Under the pieces are notes generated by a model. That model was not told where the DNA came from. It did no database searches and saw only the letters and a program-made list of their open reading frames with translations. A stretch of 64,000 nucleotides of DNA from Sva-07 sp963743825 (GTDB lineage: Bacteria; Actinomycetota; Acidimicrobiia; Acidimicrobiales; Ilumatobacteraceae): the NCBI GenBank assembly GCA_963743825.1, contig CAVURC010000014.1, forward strand, positions 62,001-126,000. Reading direction: 5' to 3'. Shown here one piece after another: positions 49,703 to 59,018 of this stretch (positions are counted from its first letter, which is position 1; each line of letters begins with the position of its first letter). The position numbers and the translations under genes were made by a program.

Positions 49703-51682
49703 TCATTCGAGGAGGGAGTAGTCGACGAGGACGCCGCGGCCTTCGCAGTCGGGGCAGATCTCGGAGTACTCGGTGAGCAGGCCTTCACCGATCCGTTTGC
49801 GAGTCATCTCGACGAGACCGAGTTCGGTGATGTCGAACACCTGCGAGCGGGTCTTGTCGCGCGCCAGCGCATCGCGGAAGGCTTCGACGACCTTGGCCCG
49901 GTTGCCCCTGATCTCCATGTCGATGAAGTCGATCACGATGATGCCGCCGATGTCGCGCAACCGGAGTTGCTTGGCGATCTCGACGGCAGCCTCCATGTTG
50001 TTGACGAAGACGGTGTCCTCGAGATTCGACTTGCCCACGTTCTTGCCGGTGTTCACGTCGATCACCGTCAAGGCCTCGGTGTGCTCGATGATGAGCGACC
50101 CACCGGACGGCAACCACACCTTGCGATCGAGCGCCTTGTGGACCTGCTCGTGGATGTGGTGTCGCTCGAACACGGACAGCCCCTCGGCCGCTGCGTCGTA
50201 GTACTCGATCCGGTCGGCCAACTCGGGATTGAAGGCTGCGACGTAGCGCTGGACCTCACGATGCAGACGTTCGTCGTCGATCACCACACCGCGGTAGTCC
50301 GCGTTGAACTCCTCACGGATCACTCGCACCGCCAGTTCGGGTTCGCGGTACAGCAGCGTCGGACGTTGCGCCTTGGCAGCCTTCTCGGCGATCTCGTCCC
50401 ACTGCTGCAGGAGGATCGTCATGTCGGCCACGAGTTCCTGCTCGGTGGCGGTTTCGGCGGCCGTGCGCACGATGATGCCGTGCTCGTCGGGCTTCACCCG
50501 GTCGAGGATGCCCCTCAGACGCTTGCGGACGTCGTCGGGGAGGCGCTTGGAGATCCCGTACGTCTTCGAGTTCGGGATGAGCACCACGAACCGGCCGGGC
50601 AGCGACACCTCCTGGGTGAGGCGCGCCCCCTTGTGGGCGATCGGGTTCTTCGTCACCTGGCAGATGATCAACTGCTTGTTCTTCAGGATGTCTTCGATAC
50701 GCGGGTTCTTGCCGCGCTCGTCGATGTCCTCGGCGTCGTACTGCACGTCGCCGCGGTAGAGCACTGCGTTCTTCGGCGTTGCGATGTCGACGAACGCGGC
50801 CTCCATGCCCGGCAGGACGTTCTGGATGCGGCCCACGTAGATGTTGCCGTGGATCTGGCTGACGTCGTCGGCCGGACGACTGACGTAGTGCTCGATCAGG
50901 TTGCGGCCTTCGAGGACGCCCACCTGCGCCATGCCGGGGCGCACCTGCACCGCCATGAAGTACCTGCCGATCGGCTTGCCATTGCGCTCGCGACCACGAC
51001 GCTGTTCGAGCATCGCATCATCGAGTTGCCCGTCATCGGCGCGTCCCTTGCCGCGCCCTCGAGTCCGGCGACCCTTCTTCGAGCCGGTCTCGGACCCACC
51101 CTGATCGCTGCGAGCCGAGGAACTGTCGACTGTCGAGGCGCCGTCGCCGGTCGACGCACCGGATCCGCCGCTGCCACGGCGGCGACGCCGCTTGTCGCCG
51201 CCGGGCTTGTCGCCGCCATCTCGGGCAGCGGAAGCACGCGCCGGGCCTGGCGGCGGCGACGTCGGAATCGGCATCGTGTCACCGATCCGGGGTTTGCGGA
51301 CCAGCGCCTTCTCGGCAGCTTCAGGCGACGCGCGACCTTCGCTCATCGGCTCCGGAAGCTCGACGTCGTTGCGGTCGTCGTCGTCCGATGACTGGGCGGC
51401 CGAGAGGGCGTCGTCGTCGTCCTGTGGCTCACCGCTCCGAGCTGCTCCACGACGGCCCTGCCCACCACGCGAACCCCGTCGACGAGGGGCGGTGCTCGAC
51501 GACGGCCCACCAGACGTCGAAGCGTCGTCGAGCGACTGATCGTCTGATGCAGGCAGAACCTGGTCGGCACCGACCGGCGACGACGCACTGGGCGAGGCCG
51601 CGACGGCGGACGACGAAGGCCCGTCAGCGGACGGAGTGTTGGCCGCCACCTCGGCGGGAATGTCGGTTTCGGAGTGATCCAT
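49703..51682 (-). CDS. rng: Ribonuclease E/G
   Basis: 659 residues. Residues 1-225 are disordered and of biased composition: acidic Asp/Ser, then Arg/Gly/Lys stretches (RRRRRGSGGSGASTGDGAS). The catalytic part starts at RYFMAVQVRPGMAQVGVLEG. An S1 domain (GNIYVGRIQNVLPGMEAAFV) is followed by the DNase I-like site with TVIDVNTGKNVGKSNLEDT and GGIIVIDFIDMEIRGNRAKV. A Zn-link-type CPDCEGRG lies at the very end. No C-terminal degradosome scaffold follows, as expected for the actinobacterial type in which the scaffold is N-terminal. Matures rRNA and degrades mRNA. Confidence 0.93.
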   Translation of the reverse strand: MDHSETDIPAEVAANTPSADGPSSSAVAASPSASSPVGADQVLPASDDQSLDDASTSGGPSSSTAPRRRGSRGGQGRRGAARSGEPQDDDDALSAAQSSDDDDRNDVELPEPMSEGRASPEAAEKALVRKPRIGDTMPIPTSPPPGPARASAARDGGDKPGGDKRRRRRGSGGSGASTGDGASTVDSSSARSDQGGSETGSKKGRRTRGRGKGRADDGQLDDAMLEQRRGRERNGKPIGRYFMAVQVRPGMAQVGVLEGRNLIEHYVSRPADDVSQIHGNIYVGRIQNVLPGMEAAFVDIATPKNAVLYRGDVQYDAEDIDERGKNPRIEDILKNKQLIICQVTKNPIAHKGARLTQEVSLPGRFVVLIPNSKTYGISKRLPDDVRKRLRGILDRVKPDEHGIIVRTAAETATEQELVADMTILLQQWDEIAEKAAKAQRPTLLYREPELAVRVIREEFNADYRGVVIDDERLHREVQRYVAAFNPELADRIEYYDAAAEGLSVFERHHIHEQVHKALDRKVWLPSGGSLIIEHTEALTVIDVNTGKNVGKSNLEDTVFVNNMEAAVEIAKQLRLRDIGGIIVIDFIDMEIRGNRAKVVEAFRDALARDKTRSQVFDITELGLVEMTRKRIGEGLLTEYSEICPDCEGRGVLVDYSLLE

Positions 51683-51982
51683 GTTGGAGGGTGTCCCTTC
51701 TCAGGAGAGCAGCGCAGGCGGCGCTCTCCGCAACCGGAACCGTCCGCGCCGTGCGGTGGGTTCCGATTGCTCGTGACGTGCGGATCCGCCGGTCGGCGGT
51801 TCCGGGAAGACGCGTCGCCCCCAGGCGGGCAGTTCGACTTGTACGTGAACCGACCCGACGACGCTGCTCGCGCAACCGCTCATGGGTGATGAGTCCGTCG
51901 AAGTTGGTCACTGGGTTGGCAATTCTACGTGCTGCGACGCCGAGTCGAGGGATGACCATCGATTTCTCGACTGCGTCGGACA
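51683..51982. other. Leader/intergenic region between rng and rodA
   Basis: No gene supported. On the minus strand this is the 5' region of rng. A hairpin at 51704-51729 (GGAGAGC / GCTCTCC) lies about 20 bases before the rng start, where it could affect initiation. A weak promoter-like TCGACT-15-TAGAAT pair lies near 51925-51955. Short ORFs here have arginine-rich, shadow-like composition. Confidence 0.4.
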
Positions 51983-53138
51983 TCAACGCATTCGGCGCAT
52001 GTGGACCGACTGCACCAGTCCGAACATGGCGAAATAGACGATGATCCCCGAGCCTCCGTACGAGATGAACGGCAACGGGAGTCCGGTCACGGGCATGATC
52101 TTGAGGGTCATCGCAATGTTCTGGAACGTCTGCCACAGCACCATCGTGAACACGCCTGCGCACAGGTAGGTGCCCAACAGGTCGCGCGACAGGTGCGCAA
52201 TACGCCAGATCCGCACGAGTGCGACCCCGATGAGCCCGAGCACGACGGCCGATCCGATCAGCCCGAACTGCTCGCCGATCGCCGCGAACGGGAAGTCGGC
52301 CCACATGACGGGAATGTCGCGACCGTTCGTCAACGGCCCCTGCAGCCACCCCTTGCCCCACACCCCGCCGGTCCCGATCGCCCGCATGGCGTTCTCGGCC
52401 TGGTAGAGGTCGTCCTGGTTGGCGGCCGCAGGGTTGACGAGCGCACGGATCCGGGCGGCCTGATAGCTCGTTCACCAGCCGGCCGACGAACGCCGCGAGC
52501 ACCGTCGCCACCGACAGCAGCGTGATCAGGAGGATGTAGCGGGCCTTGGCACCGGCCACGAGGAGGACACCCATGGCCATCGACACGAGCACCGACGCCG
52601 ACCCGAGGTCGGGCTGGATGATGACGAGAACCGCCGGCGCACCCACGATCATCAGGCCGCCGAGGAATCGGGGATACGAGACCTCGTCACTTCGTTCCTC
52701 GGCGAGGTAGGTCGCGAGCATGAGCAGGGTGGTGAACTTGGCCATCTCGGCCGGCTGGAAGTTGAGCGGCCCGAGGTCGAACGAGATGCGGTCCTCCCCC
52801 GATGCGATCCCGACCAGGAACAGCAACGCGAGGATCACGAGCGTGAGCCCGTAGAGGAACCGCGCGCGATCCTTCCACCACTCGTAGTCGATCGACATCA
52901 CGCCGAACATCACGACGGCGGCCGCGATCGCGAAGACCACCTGGCGGGTTGCGAACGCATAGGGGTCGCCGTCGATGCGTGTCCGTGACGCCGAGAAGAC
53001 GACGAAGCATCCCATCACGGTCAAGATCGCCTGCACCGACAGCAGCACCCAGTCGACGTTGCGGCTCGGTGCCGCGGGGCTGGCACCGATGTTGCCGAGA
53101 CCGGAGTCGGGTTTGCGTGAGAGGAAGGAGGCGGCCAC
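51983..53138 (-). CDS. rodA: Lipid II polymerase RodA, SEDS family (frameshift near 52467)
   Basis: About 385 residues from GTG 53138, two bases after the mrdA stop. Peptidoglycan glycosyltransferase of the elongasome. N-terminal part: VDWVLLSVQAILTVMGCFVVFSAS, then LNFQPAEMAKFTTLLMLATY (the QPSE-like motif) and LVIIQPDLGSASVLVSMAM (DLG motif). After one extra base near 52467 the frame becomes NPAAANQDDLYQAENAMRAIGTGG and continues ...FPFAAIGEQFGLIGSAVVL and GLPLPFISYGGSGI (the LPFISYGGS motif). Ten membrane segments expected. Pairs with PBP2 directly upstream. Confidence 0.9.
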
Positions 53139-53140
53139 GG

Positions 53141-55357
53141 CTATTCGTTCGGACGGACGCCGCCATCGAACCGGCCGTTGAAGCACGTCGTGTCAGTCAG
53201 CAGAGCGGGTTGCGCCGGCACATTGGAGCTGGTGTCGAGCTGTTCCGACAACACGACCGGATCGGACTGTTCGAGGCCCGACATCTGCAGGAACATGCAC
53301 TTCACGACCGGAGCAGCTGCCTGCGACCCGTAGCCGGCCTTCTCGAGATACGCCGTCACGGTGTACGGCCGAGACGGGTCCCGGCTGTAGGCCACGAAGG
53401 CCGACGAGTCGTTCCAGGGATAGTTGCCGGCGCCCTGCGCGGTACCTGTCTTGCCGGCGAGCGGGATCGCGCTGTCGGGGTAGTAGTAGAAGAGCTTCTC
53501 GCCGGTGGTCGAGTGGTAGAAGTCGCTCGTCGTCCCCGGCCCGGTGATCACCCGATGCAGGCCATTGTCGATCTCCTGCCACGTCTCCTCGGACATCGGG
53601 ATCTGACGCACCACCTCGCCCGACACGTTGGCCGGCACGGCCAGCTTCGCCTCCGACAGGTCGGCGTAGCCCTGCGTCGCCGAATCCGGCACGCCCGGCT
53701 GCCAGACGGCCTTGATGATCTCGGGCCTCATGACGAAACCCCTGTTGGCGATGGCGGAGTATCCGACCGCGAGCTGCAGCGGTGACGCAGACAGCAGACC
53801 CTGTCCGATGGCGAGCTGGACATTGTCGCCGGTGAAGTAGTTCGACCCCTCGACCTCGCTGATGACGCCTCGTTCGGCGTAGTCGGCCTTGAGCGCGGCG
53901 TCGGGGACGGTGCCATCGAAGGCGTAGGGCAATTCGATGCCGGGGTCGGAACCGAACCCGAACTTGCGGACCTCCTCCTGCAGCACCGGCTGATAGTCGT
54001 TGGTCGTCATGATCAGCTCACCGATGCGGTAGAAGAACGTGTCGGACGAGACGGCGAGCGCCGTTTCGACGTCGACGGAGCCGTACACGCACGGACGTCC
54101 CGTGCCGCTGCAGGTGGCGTTTCGGTACACGCATCTGACGAGGCCCGAGTTGCACCGTGTCCTCCTCGACCGACTCCATCCGGTACGAGCCCTCGTCGCG
54201 GTAGTAGTCGTTCGTGGTCAGCAAGCCGGTGTCGAGTGCGGCGAAGGCGGTGAACGGCTTGAACGTCGACCCGAGGTTGTACCGGCCCTGGATGGCCCGG
54301 TTCACGAGGATCGACTCGTCGGGATCGATCGGCTCACCGTTGGCATCGACCGACGGGAAGACCTGTTCGAACTTGCCGTCGCCGAGGTCGGCCTCGAACC
54401 AGCGATTGTCGAAGGTGGGATAGCTCGCGAGCGCGATGATCTGGCCGTTCTGGTAGTTCTCGACGACCACCGAACCGGCGGGAGCCTTGTAGGGCACCTC
54501 CTCGGGATACTCCGGGAACACCCGCTCCTCGAAGTTCGTCTCGGGGTCCAACGGGTTCGTGGCGCGTCACCTGCTGACGGAGCGCGAGCTGCGTCTGGAG
54601 CGCCTGTTCGGCGAACTGCTGCTGATCGAGATCGATGGTGAGTTGGACGTCGTTGCCGTTGATCGGCGGAATTCGTTCGACCTCGCGCACGATGCGGTTG
54701 GCATTGTCGACCTCGTAGGTGACCGAACCCCACGTGCCGTGCAACTCGTCCTCCATGCTCAGCTCGATGCCGAACTGACCGACGCGTTCGTTGAGGAAGT
54801 AGCCGAGGCCCTGGTAGTAGTCCTTCGATTCAGCGGTGATGCGGCCCATGTACCCGACCACGTGACTGGCGAGGGGGGCGAAGGGATACACCCGGCGAGA
54901 CTGTTCGAGGATCGAGACCCCGGGAAGGTCTTCGATTCGTTCCTGGATGGCGATCGCCGTCGGTTCCTTGATGTCCTCGGCGACGGGCATCGGCAGGAAC
55001 GGGCTGTAGATCCCGCTCTCGTAACGGGCTTCCATCTCCTCGATCGGCACATCGACCCATCCGGACAGACGGCGGAAGATCTCGGTGCGGTACGTCTTGC
55101 TCCGGATGATCTCCCAGTCGACCCCGACGGTGAGCACACGATCGTTGTCGGCGAGAATCCGTCCCTCGGCGTCGAAGATGCGGCCACGCTCGGGAAGCAG
55201 CGGCACGGTGCGCAGTTTCGTCTGATTGACCTCGGCCTGCAGGCTCTCCTGTTCGACGGTCTGCAGGAACCACAACCGCGCGCCCGACCAGCCCGAAGAG
55301 CAGCATGCCCACGAGCGCCAGCACACCGAGGCGGGCGGCGCGCTTGTCAGCAGCCAT
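53141..55357 (-). CDS. mrdA: Penicillin-binding protein 2 (three frameshifts)
   Basis: Elongasome transpeptidase. Four frames join at about 55290, 54560 and 54142, each by dropping one base. The result starts MAADKRAARLGVLALVGMLL with a membrane helix. The pedestal/dimerisation domain follows (VPLLPERGRIFDAEGRILAD). The transpeptidase has NLGSTFKPFTAFAALDTGLL (SxxK), AVSSDTFFYRIGE (SxN-like SSD) and LAGKTGTAQGAGNYPW (KTG). About 735 residues. The breaks fall in GG or CGCG runs. A 139-base spacer upstream carries TGCAACA and TGTAACA direct repeats on the minus strand and may hold the mrdA-rodA promoter. Confidence 0.88.
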
Positions 55358-55496
55358 TGCGCGCCTGCGCGTCGATGAGAGCCGAGATCACCATGACATA
55401 CCAGTCTGCATGTTACAAACGTGTTGCAGGGCGCGGGCGGCGCGGCACGACAACTCCCCGATTCTCACCTGGCTCACACTCTCGTTCGGCGTCGGC

Positions 55497-56039
55497 TCAG
55501 ACCGGAGTGTCGCCGCCGATGGGCTGCGTCCACTCGGGTCGCTTCATGCGCAGGCACCATCGTGCGAGCGGCACGAGCACCGGGCTCATCACCGCAGCCG
55601 AGATCGCCACGACCGGAACCACCAACGTCAGTCGATCCTGGAACGGTTCCGGCTCACCGACGAAGAGCCGCACAACCGGAATCATGAGGGCTCCAGCCGC
55701 AGCGCCGAGGCCGGTGAACAACGCATTCAGCCACCACTGCGGGTCGGCTGCGATCAATGCCAGCAGACCTCCGACGGCGCCGGCGATCGTCATGGCTGTT
55801 GCCGTCGAGCCCAATGGTGTGCCCTCGGCGAGGTCGAACATGATGCCGAACACGAACCCGGCGAGCGCCCCGCGCTCGCTGCCACCGGCGGCTCCTGCGG
55901 CCGCCGCAGTGGCCATCATCAGCTGGATGATGACGCCGTGGACCTGCAGCTCGACGAAGAGGGTGCGCTGCAGCGCCAGCAGCACCATGCCGACGGGGAT
56001 CAGCCTGACGAGCGGACCCTGGATGAACGCCGCGAACAT
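55497..56039 (-). CDS. mreD: Rod shape-determining membrane protein MreD
   Basis: 180 residues from ATG 56039, 38 bases after mreC. Several membrane helices: LIPVGMVLLALQRTLFVELQ, GVIIQLMMATAAAAGAAGG, AMTIAGAVGGLLALIAADPQ and LVVPVVAISAAVMSPVLVPL. The acidic-polar turn FDLAEGTPLGSTA corresponds to the MreD family's 'D-x-hxxxxLG' turn. Identified by position between mreC and mrdA as much as by sequence; MreD is poorly conserved. Confidence 0.85.
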   Translation of the reverse strand: MFAAFIQGPLVRLIPVGMVLLALQRTLFVELQVHGVIIQLMMATAAAAGAAGGSERGALAGFVFGIMFDLAEGTPLGSTATAMTIAGAVGGLLALIAADPQWWLNALFTGLGAAAGALMIPVVRLFVGEPEPFQDRLTLVVPVVAISAAVMSPVLVPLARWCLRMKRPEWTQPIGGDTPV

Positions 56040-56076
56040 CAGCCGACCCGAGGGCGTGCCCGTCGTTGGCCGCTGG

Positions 56077-57291
56077 TCACTGGCCGACTTCGGACAGCGG
56101 CTTGTACAGGACCACACGCACGAAGTTGAGACGGGCGAGATCTGCGTTCAGCCCCACGTCGAGCAGCGGTCCGCCGGACCCGGGGCGGTTGGCGCGGTTG
56201 AGGACGCGGCCGACCGGGATGCCCGGGGGCGCCAGGCTCTCGGACCCACCGGCGGTCTCGACGAGATCGCCGACCTGCAGTTCGGCGAGCGACGGCGTGT
56301 CCTGCAGGAAGCGGATCTGCGGCAGCCGGAGTCGGCCGCGTCCTTCGAGTGCCCCGTATTCCTTCTCGATGATCGGCGCCGTCGTGGTGGTCGTCGTCGT
56401 GGTGGCCGTTGCGGTACCCGGCTGGGCGAGAACCGAACCATCCGGGACCGAATCGGCCGGCACCGAATCAGTCGAGTTGAAGGCCTCGTCGAGCGCCAGG
56501 ACCTCGGCCTCGGTGAGCGGGCGACCGGTCGCGTCGACGAAGGGACCGGGCGCCGTGGCACCGGGCAGCGTGGTCGCCGGAACCGCAGAACCGTCGGGTC
56601 CGGTGACGCCCGGCACGAGCGCGGCCGGCACCGTCGTCGTGGTCGACGTCGTCGTGGTGGCGGCGTCGGCGACCTGCTGCGGGTCGAGACCCGACGGCGT
56701 CGTGTCGGTAGGCGTGTCGGTGAGCGCCTGATCAGACGAGGTGACCTTCACCGCAATGCTGTAGCGGGCATCGGTCACGAGCATCACCCGCGCCGAGTTC
56801 GCCGACACCTGTGTGACCTTGCCGACGAGACCCGCCTGGTTCACGACGGGCATCCCGACCTCGATACCGCTGCGCGAGCCCTTGTCGATCTCGATCACCT
56901 GATCGAGGTTGTTTGCTGCGTACCCGACGACGCGGGCAACCTCGGTGTCGATTCCCGACAACGACGGAAGGCTGTACAGCGCCTGGAGTTCCTTGCCCTC
57001 GATGACCGCTGCCTCGGCCGCCGCCTGCGTTCCGATCAGGCGATCGACCTGCTCCTGCAGTGCCAGGTTCTCCTGCTCGAGATCGTCGTAGTCGGTGATG
57101 CCGTGCCAGATCCGTTCGATCGGATTGGTCACGACGTTGGTCGCCGACTCGACCGGATCCATGGCGTACGAGAAGCCGTTGCGCATGCCGTCGATCAGCG
57201 GATTGCCTCGCAGATCGAGCGTCAGCAGGAGTGCAGTGGTGAGCAGCAGCGCGAGAATGACGCGCTTGCGCCCGACGGAGTAGATGGCCAT
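56077..57291 (-). CDS. mreC: Rod shape-determining protein MreC with long Thr-rich insertion
   Basis: 404 residues, longer than the common 270-330. A membrane anchor (KRVILALLLTTALLLTLDLR), a coiled coil (DDLEQENLALQEQVDRLIGT) and the beta domain (VARVVGYAANNLDQVIEIDK, GMPVVNQAGLVGKVTQVSAN, SARVMLVTDARYSIAVKV) are standard. At about residues 187-310 a low-complexity stretch rich in Thr/Pro/Ala (AATTTTSTTTTVPAA and ATATTTTTTTTAPI) is inserted before the last strands (LQVGDLVETAGGSESLAPPG). Scaffolds PBP2-RodA in the periplasm-like space. Confidence 0.93.
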   Translation of the reverse strand: MAIYSVGRKRVILALLLTTALLLTLDLRGNPLIDGMRNGFSYAMDPVESATNVVTNPIERIWHGITDYDDLEQENLALQEQVDRLIGTQAAAEAAVIEGKELQALYSLPSLSGIDTEVARVVGYAANNLDQVIEIDKGSRSGIEVGMPVVNQAGLVGKVTQVSANSARVMLVTDARYSIAVKVTSSDQALTDTPTDTTPSGLDPQQVADAATTTTSTTTTVPAALVPGVTGPDGSAVPATTLPGATAPGPFVDATGRPLTEAEVLALDEAFNSTDSVPADSVPDGSVLAQPGTATATTTTTTTTAPIIEKEYGALEGRGRLRLPQIRFLQDTPSLAELQVGDLVETAGGSESLAPPGIPVGRVLNRANRPGSGGPLLDVGLNADLARLNFVRVVLYKPLSEVGQ

Positions 57292-57322
57292 GGCAACAGT
57301 GGGTTCAGCGCGAGGCCAACGG

Positions 57323-58357
57323 TCAGTCTCCGCCGCCGAGCGACATCAGGCCACGCATTGCGTCGATGTTCTCGAGGGCTCGGCCGGATCCGATGACCAC
57401 GCTGTACAGCGGCTCGTCGGCGATGCGGATCGGCATACCCGTTTCGTGCGTCAACCGTTGGTCGAGCCCGCCGAGCAGCGCGCCGCCACCCGTGATGGTG
57501 ATGCCGTCTTCCATGATGTCGGCCGCCAACTCCGGCGGGGTCTTGTCGAGCGTTGTCTTCACGGCGTCAACGATGGCAGAGATCGGTTCCGCAAGGGCTT
57601 CACGCACCTGTTCGGTCGTCACCTGCACCGTGCGGGGCAGGCCGGAGATGAGGTCGCGTCCGCGGATGTCGGCGGTGAGCTCGAACTCCAACGGCCACGC
57701 CGAGCCCATCTGGATCTTGATCTCCTCGGCCGTGCGATCACCGATCGCCAAGGAGAACTCCTTCTTGACGTACTGCAGCACCGCGTCGTCGAGTTCGTCG
57801 CCGGCGACACGGATCGACTGCGCCGTGACGATGCCGCCCAGCGAGATGACCGCCACCTCGGTGGTGCCGCCGCCGATGTCGACGATCATGTTCCCTGACG
57901 GCTCGTGCACGGGCATGTCGGCACCGATCGCTGCGGCCATCGGTTCTTCGATGATGTGGACGGGCTTGCGGGCACCGGCGTACTCGGCGGCATCCTGCAC
58001 GGCGCGCTGTTCGACACCCGTGATCCCGGACGGCACGCAGATCACCATGCGTGGCTTGCTCCACTTCGAGCCGTGCACCTTCTGGATGAAGTACCGCAGC
58101 ATCTTCTCGCAGACCTCGAAGTCGGCGATGACGCCGTCCTTGAGGGGCCGGATCGCCTTGATGTGGTTCGGGGTACGACCCATCATCCGTTTGGCTTCCA
58201 TGCCGACGGCCACGGGGCGACCATCGTTGGCATTGATGGCAACCACGGAGGGTTCGTTGAGGACCACGCCGTGGCCCCTGACGTAGATCAGCGTGTTGGC
58301 CGTGCCCAGGTCGATGGCCAGGTCACGCCCGAGACTGAGCGGATTGTTGCGGGCCAT
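57323..58357 (-). CDS. mreB: Actin-like cell shape protein MreB
   Basis: 344 residues from ATG 58357. The actin-fold phosphate and nucleotide loops are DLAIDLGTANTLIYVRG, VDIGGGTTEVAVISLGGIV and DGITITGGGALLGGLDQRL; VCVPSGITGVEQRAVQDAA is the connecting segment. All ATPase motifs are intact. It heads mreB-mreC-mreD, with a 78-base gap from ndk upstream that probably holds a promoter. Confidence 0.97.
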   Translation of the reverse strand: MARNNPLSLGRDLAIDLGTANTLIYVRGHGVVLNEPSVVAINANDGRPVAVGMEAKRMMGRTPNHIKAIRPLKDGVIADFEVCEKMLRYFIQKVHGSKWSKPRMVICVPSGITGVEQRAVQDAAEYAGARKPVHIIEEPMAAAIGADMPVHEPSGNMIVDIGGGTTEVAVISLGGIVTAQSIRVAGDELDDAVLQYVKKEFSLAIGDRTAEEIKIQMGSAWPLEFELTADIRGRDLISGLPRTVQVTTEQVREALAEPISAIVDAVKTTLDKTPPELAADIMEDGITITGGGALLGGLDQRLTHETGMPIRIADEPLYSVVIGSGRALENIDAMRGLMSLGGGD

Positions 58358-58435
58358 GAAATGGCCACCTTTCGCGAGCTGTCGAGAGTTCCGATCCGGC
58401 ACTCCAACCGTGCCAGCAACCAGGAACCCTCAATG

Positions 58436-58846
58436 TTACAGATTGGGGAAGAAAATCCCGATCTCGCGCTCGGCGGACGACAGCGAATCGCTGCCGTGCA
58501 CCAGGTTCTCGGTGAACAGGATGCCGAGGTCGCCACGAATGGTTCCCGGAGCCGCCGTGCGCGGATTGGTTGCACCCATCATCGCACGAACGACCTCCCA
58601 TGTGTCCTCGGGCCCCTCGATGACCATCGCCACGACGGGACCACGGCTCATGAACTCCACGAGTTCGTCGTAGAAGCCCTTGCCGACATGCTCTTCGTAG
58701 TGTCTCGCGAGGGTGTCCGCGTCGAGCCGGCGCAGCTCCATGGCGACGATGTCGAGGTTCTTGGATTCGAACCGCGAGACGATCTCGCCGACGAGCTTGC
58801 GCTCCACGGCATCAGGCTTCAACAGGACCAGTGTGCGATCTGACAT
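58436..58846 (-). CDS. ndk: Nucleoside diphosphate kinase
   Basis: 136 residues from ATG 58846. SDRTLVLLKPDAVERKLVGE is the start; the phospho-accepting His is in TENLVHGSDSLSSAEREIGI, and MSRGPVVAMVIEGPEDTWEV and GDLGILFTENL are standard. Balances NTP pools. In this family NDPK follows folC in many actinobacteria, as here. Confidence 0.97.
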   Translation of the reverse strand: MSDRTLVLLKPDAVERKLVGEIVSRFESKNLDIVAMELRRLDADTLARHYEEHVGKGFYDELVEFMSRGPVVAMVIEGPEDTWEVVRAMMGATNPRTAAPGTIRGDLGILFTENLVHGSDSLSSAEREIGIFFPNL

Positions 58847-58867
58847 CCCGCCGAACCTACCCCCATT

Positions 58868-58994
58868 CCCCCGAAAAATGTGCTGTGGTGCCCGCCCAGT
58901 GCACGAATCAGCGCACATTTCGTGACGGGCGTGCACTCGATCCGAAATGTGCGGGAATTTGCCCGCTCAGCGCACTCTGCGGCGCATTTTTCGG
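58868..58994. repeat. Interspersed palindromic element, family B, copy 2
   Basis: Begins CCCCGAAAAATGTGC and ends GCGCATTTTTCGG, complementary ends that would fold the element. Inside are GTGCAC (twice), GCGCACATTTCG and CGAAATGTGCGG. Same box order as 30261-30376. It fills the spacer between folC and ndk on the minus strand. Confidence 0.75.
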
Positions 58995-59018
58995 AAGTCG
59001 GACTGGAGGGGGAGGGGG

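Noticed and set aside
58430..58445. A TGTAACAT motif shared by the spacers before mrdA and mreB, suggesting a common regulator.
   Set aside because: In the mreB case the sequence is the ndk stop codon and its flanks, so the match is likely chance.
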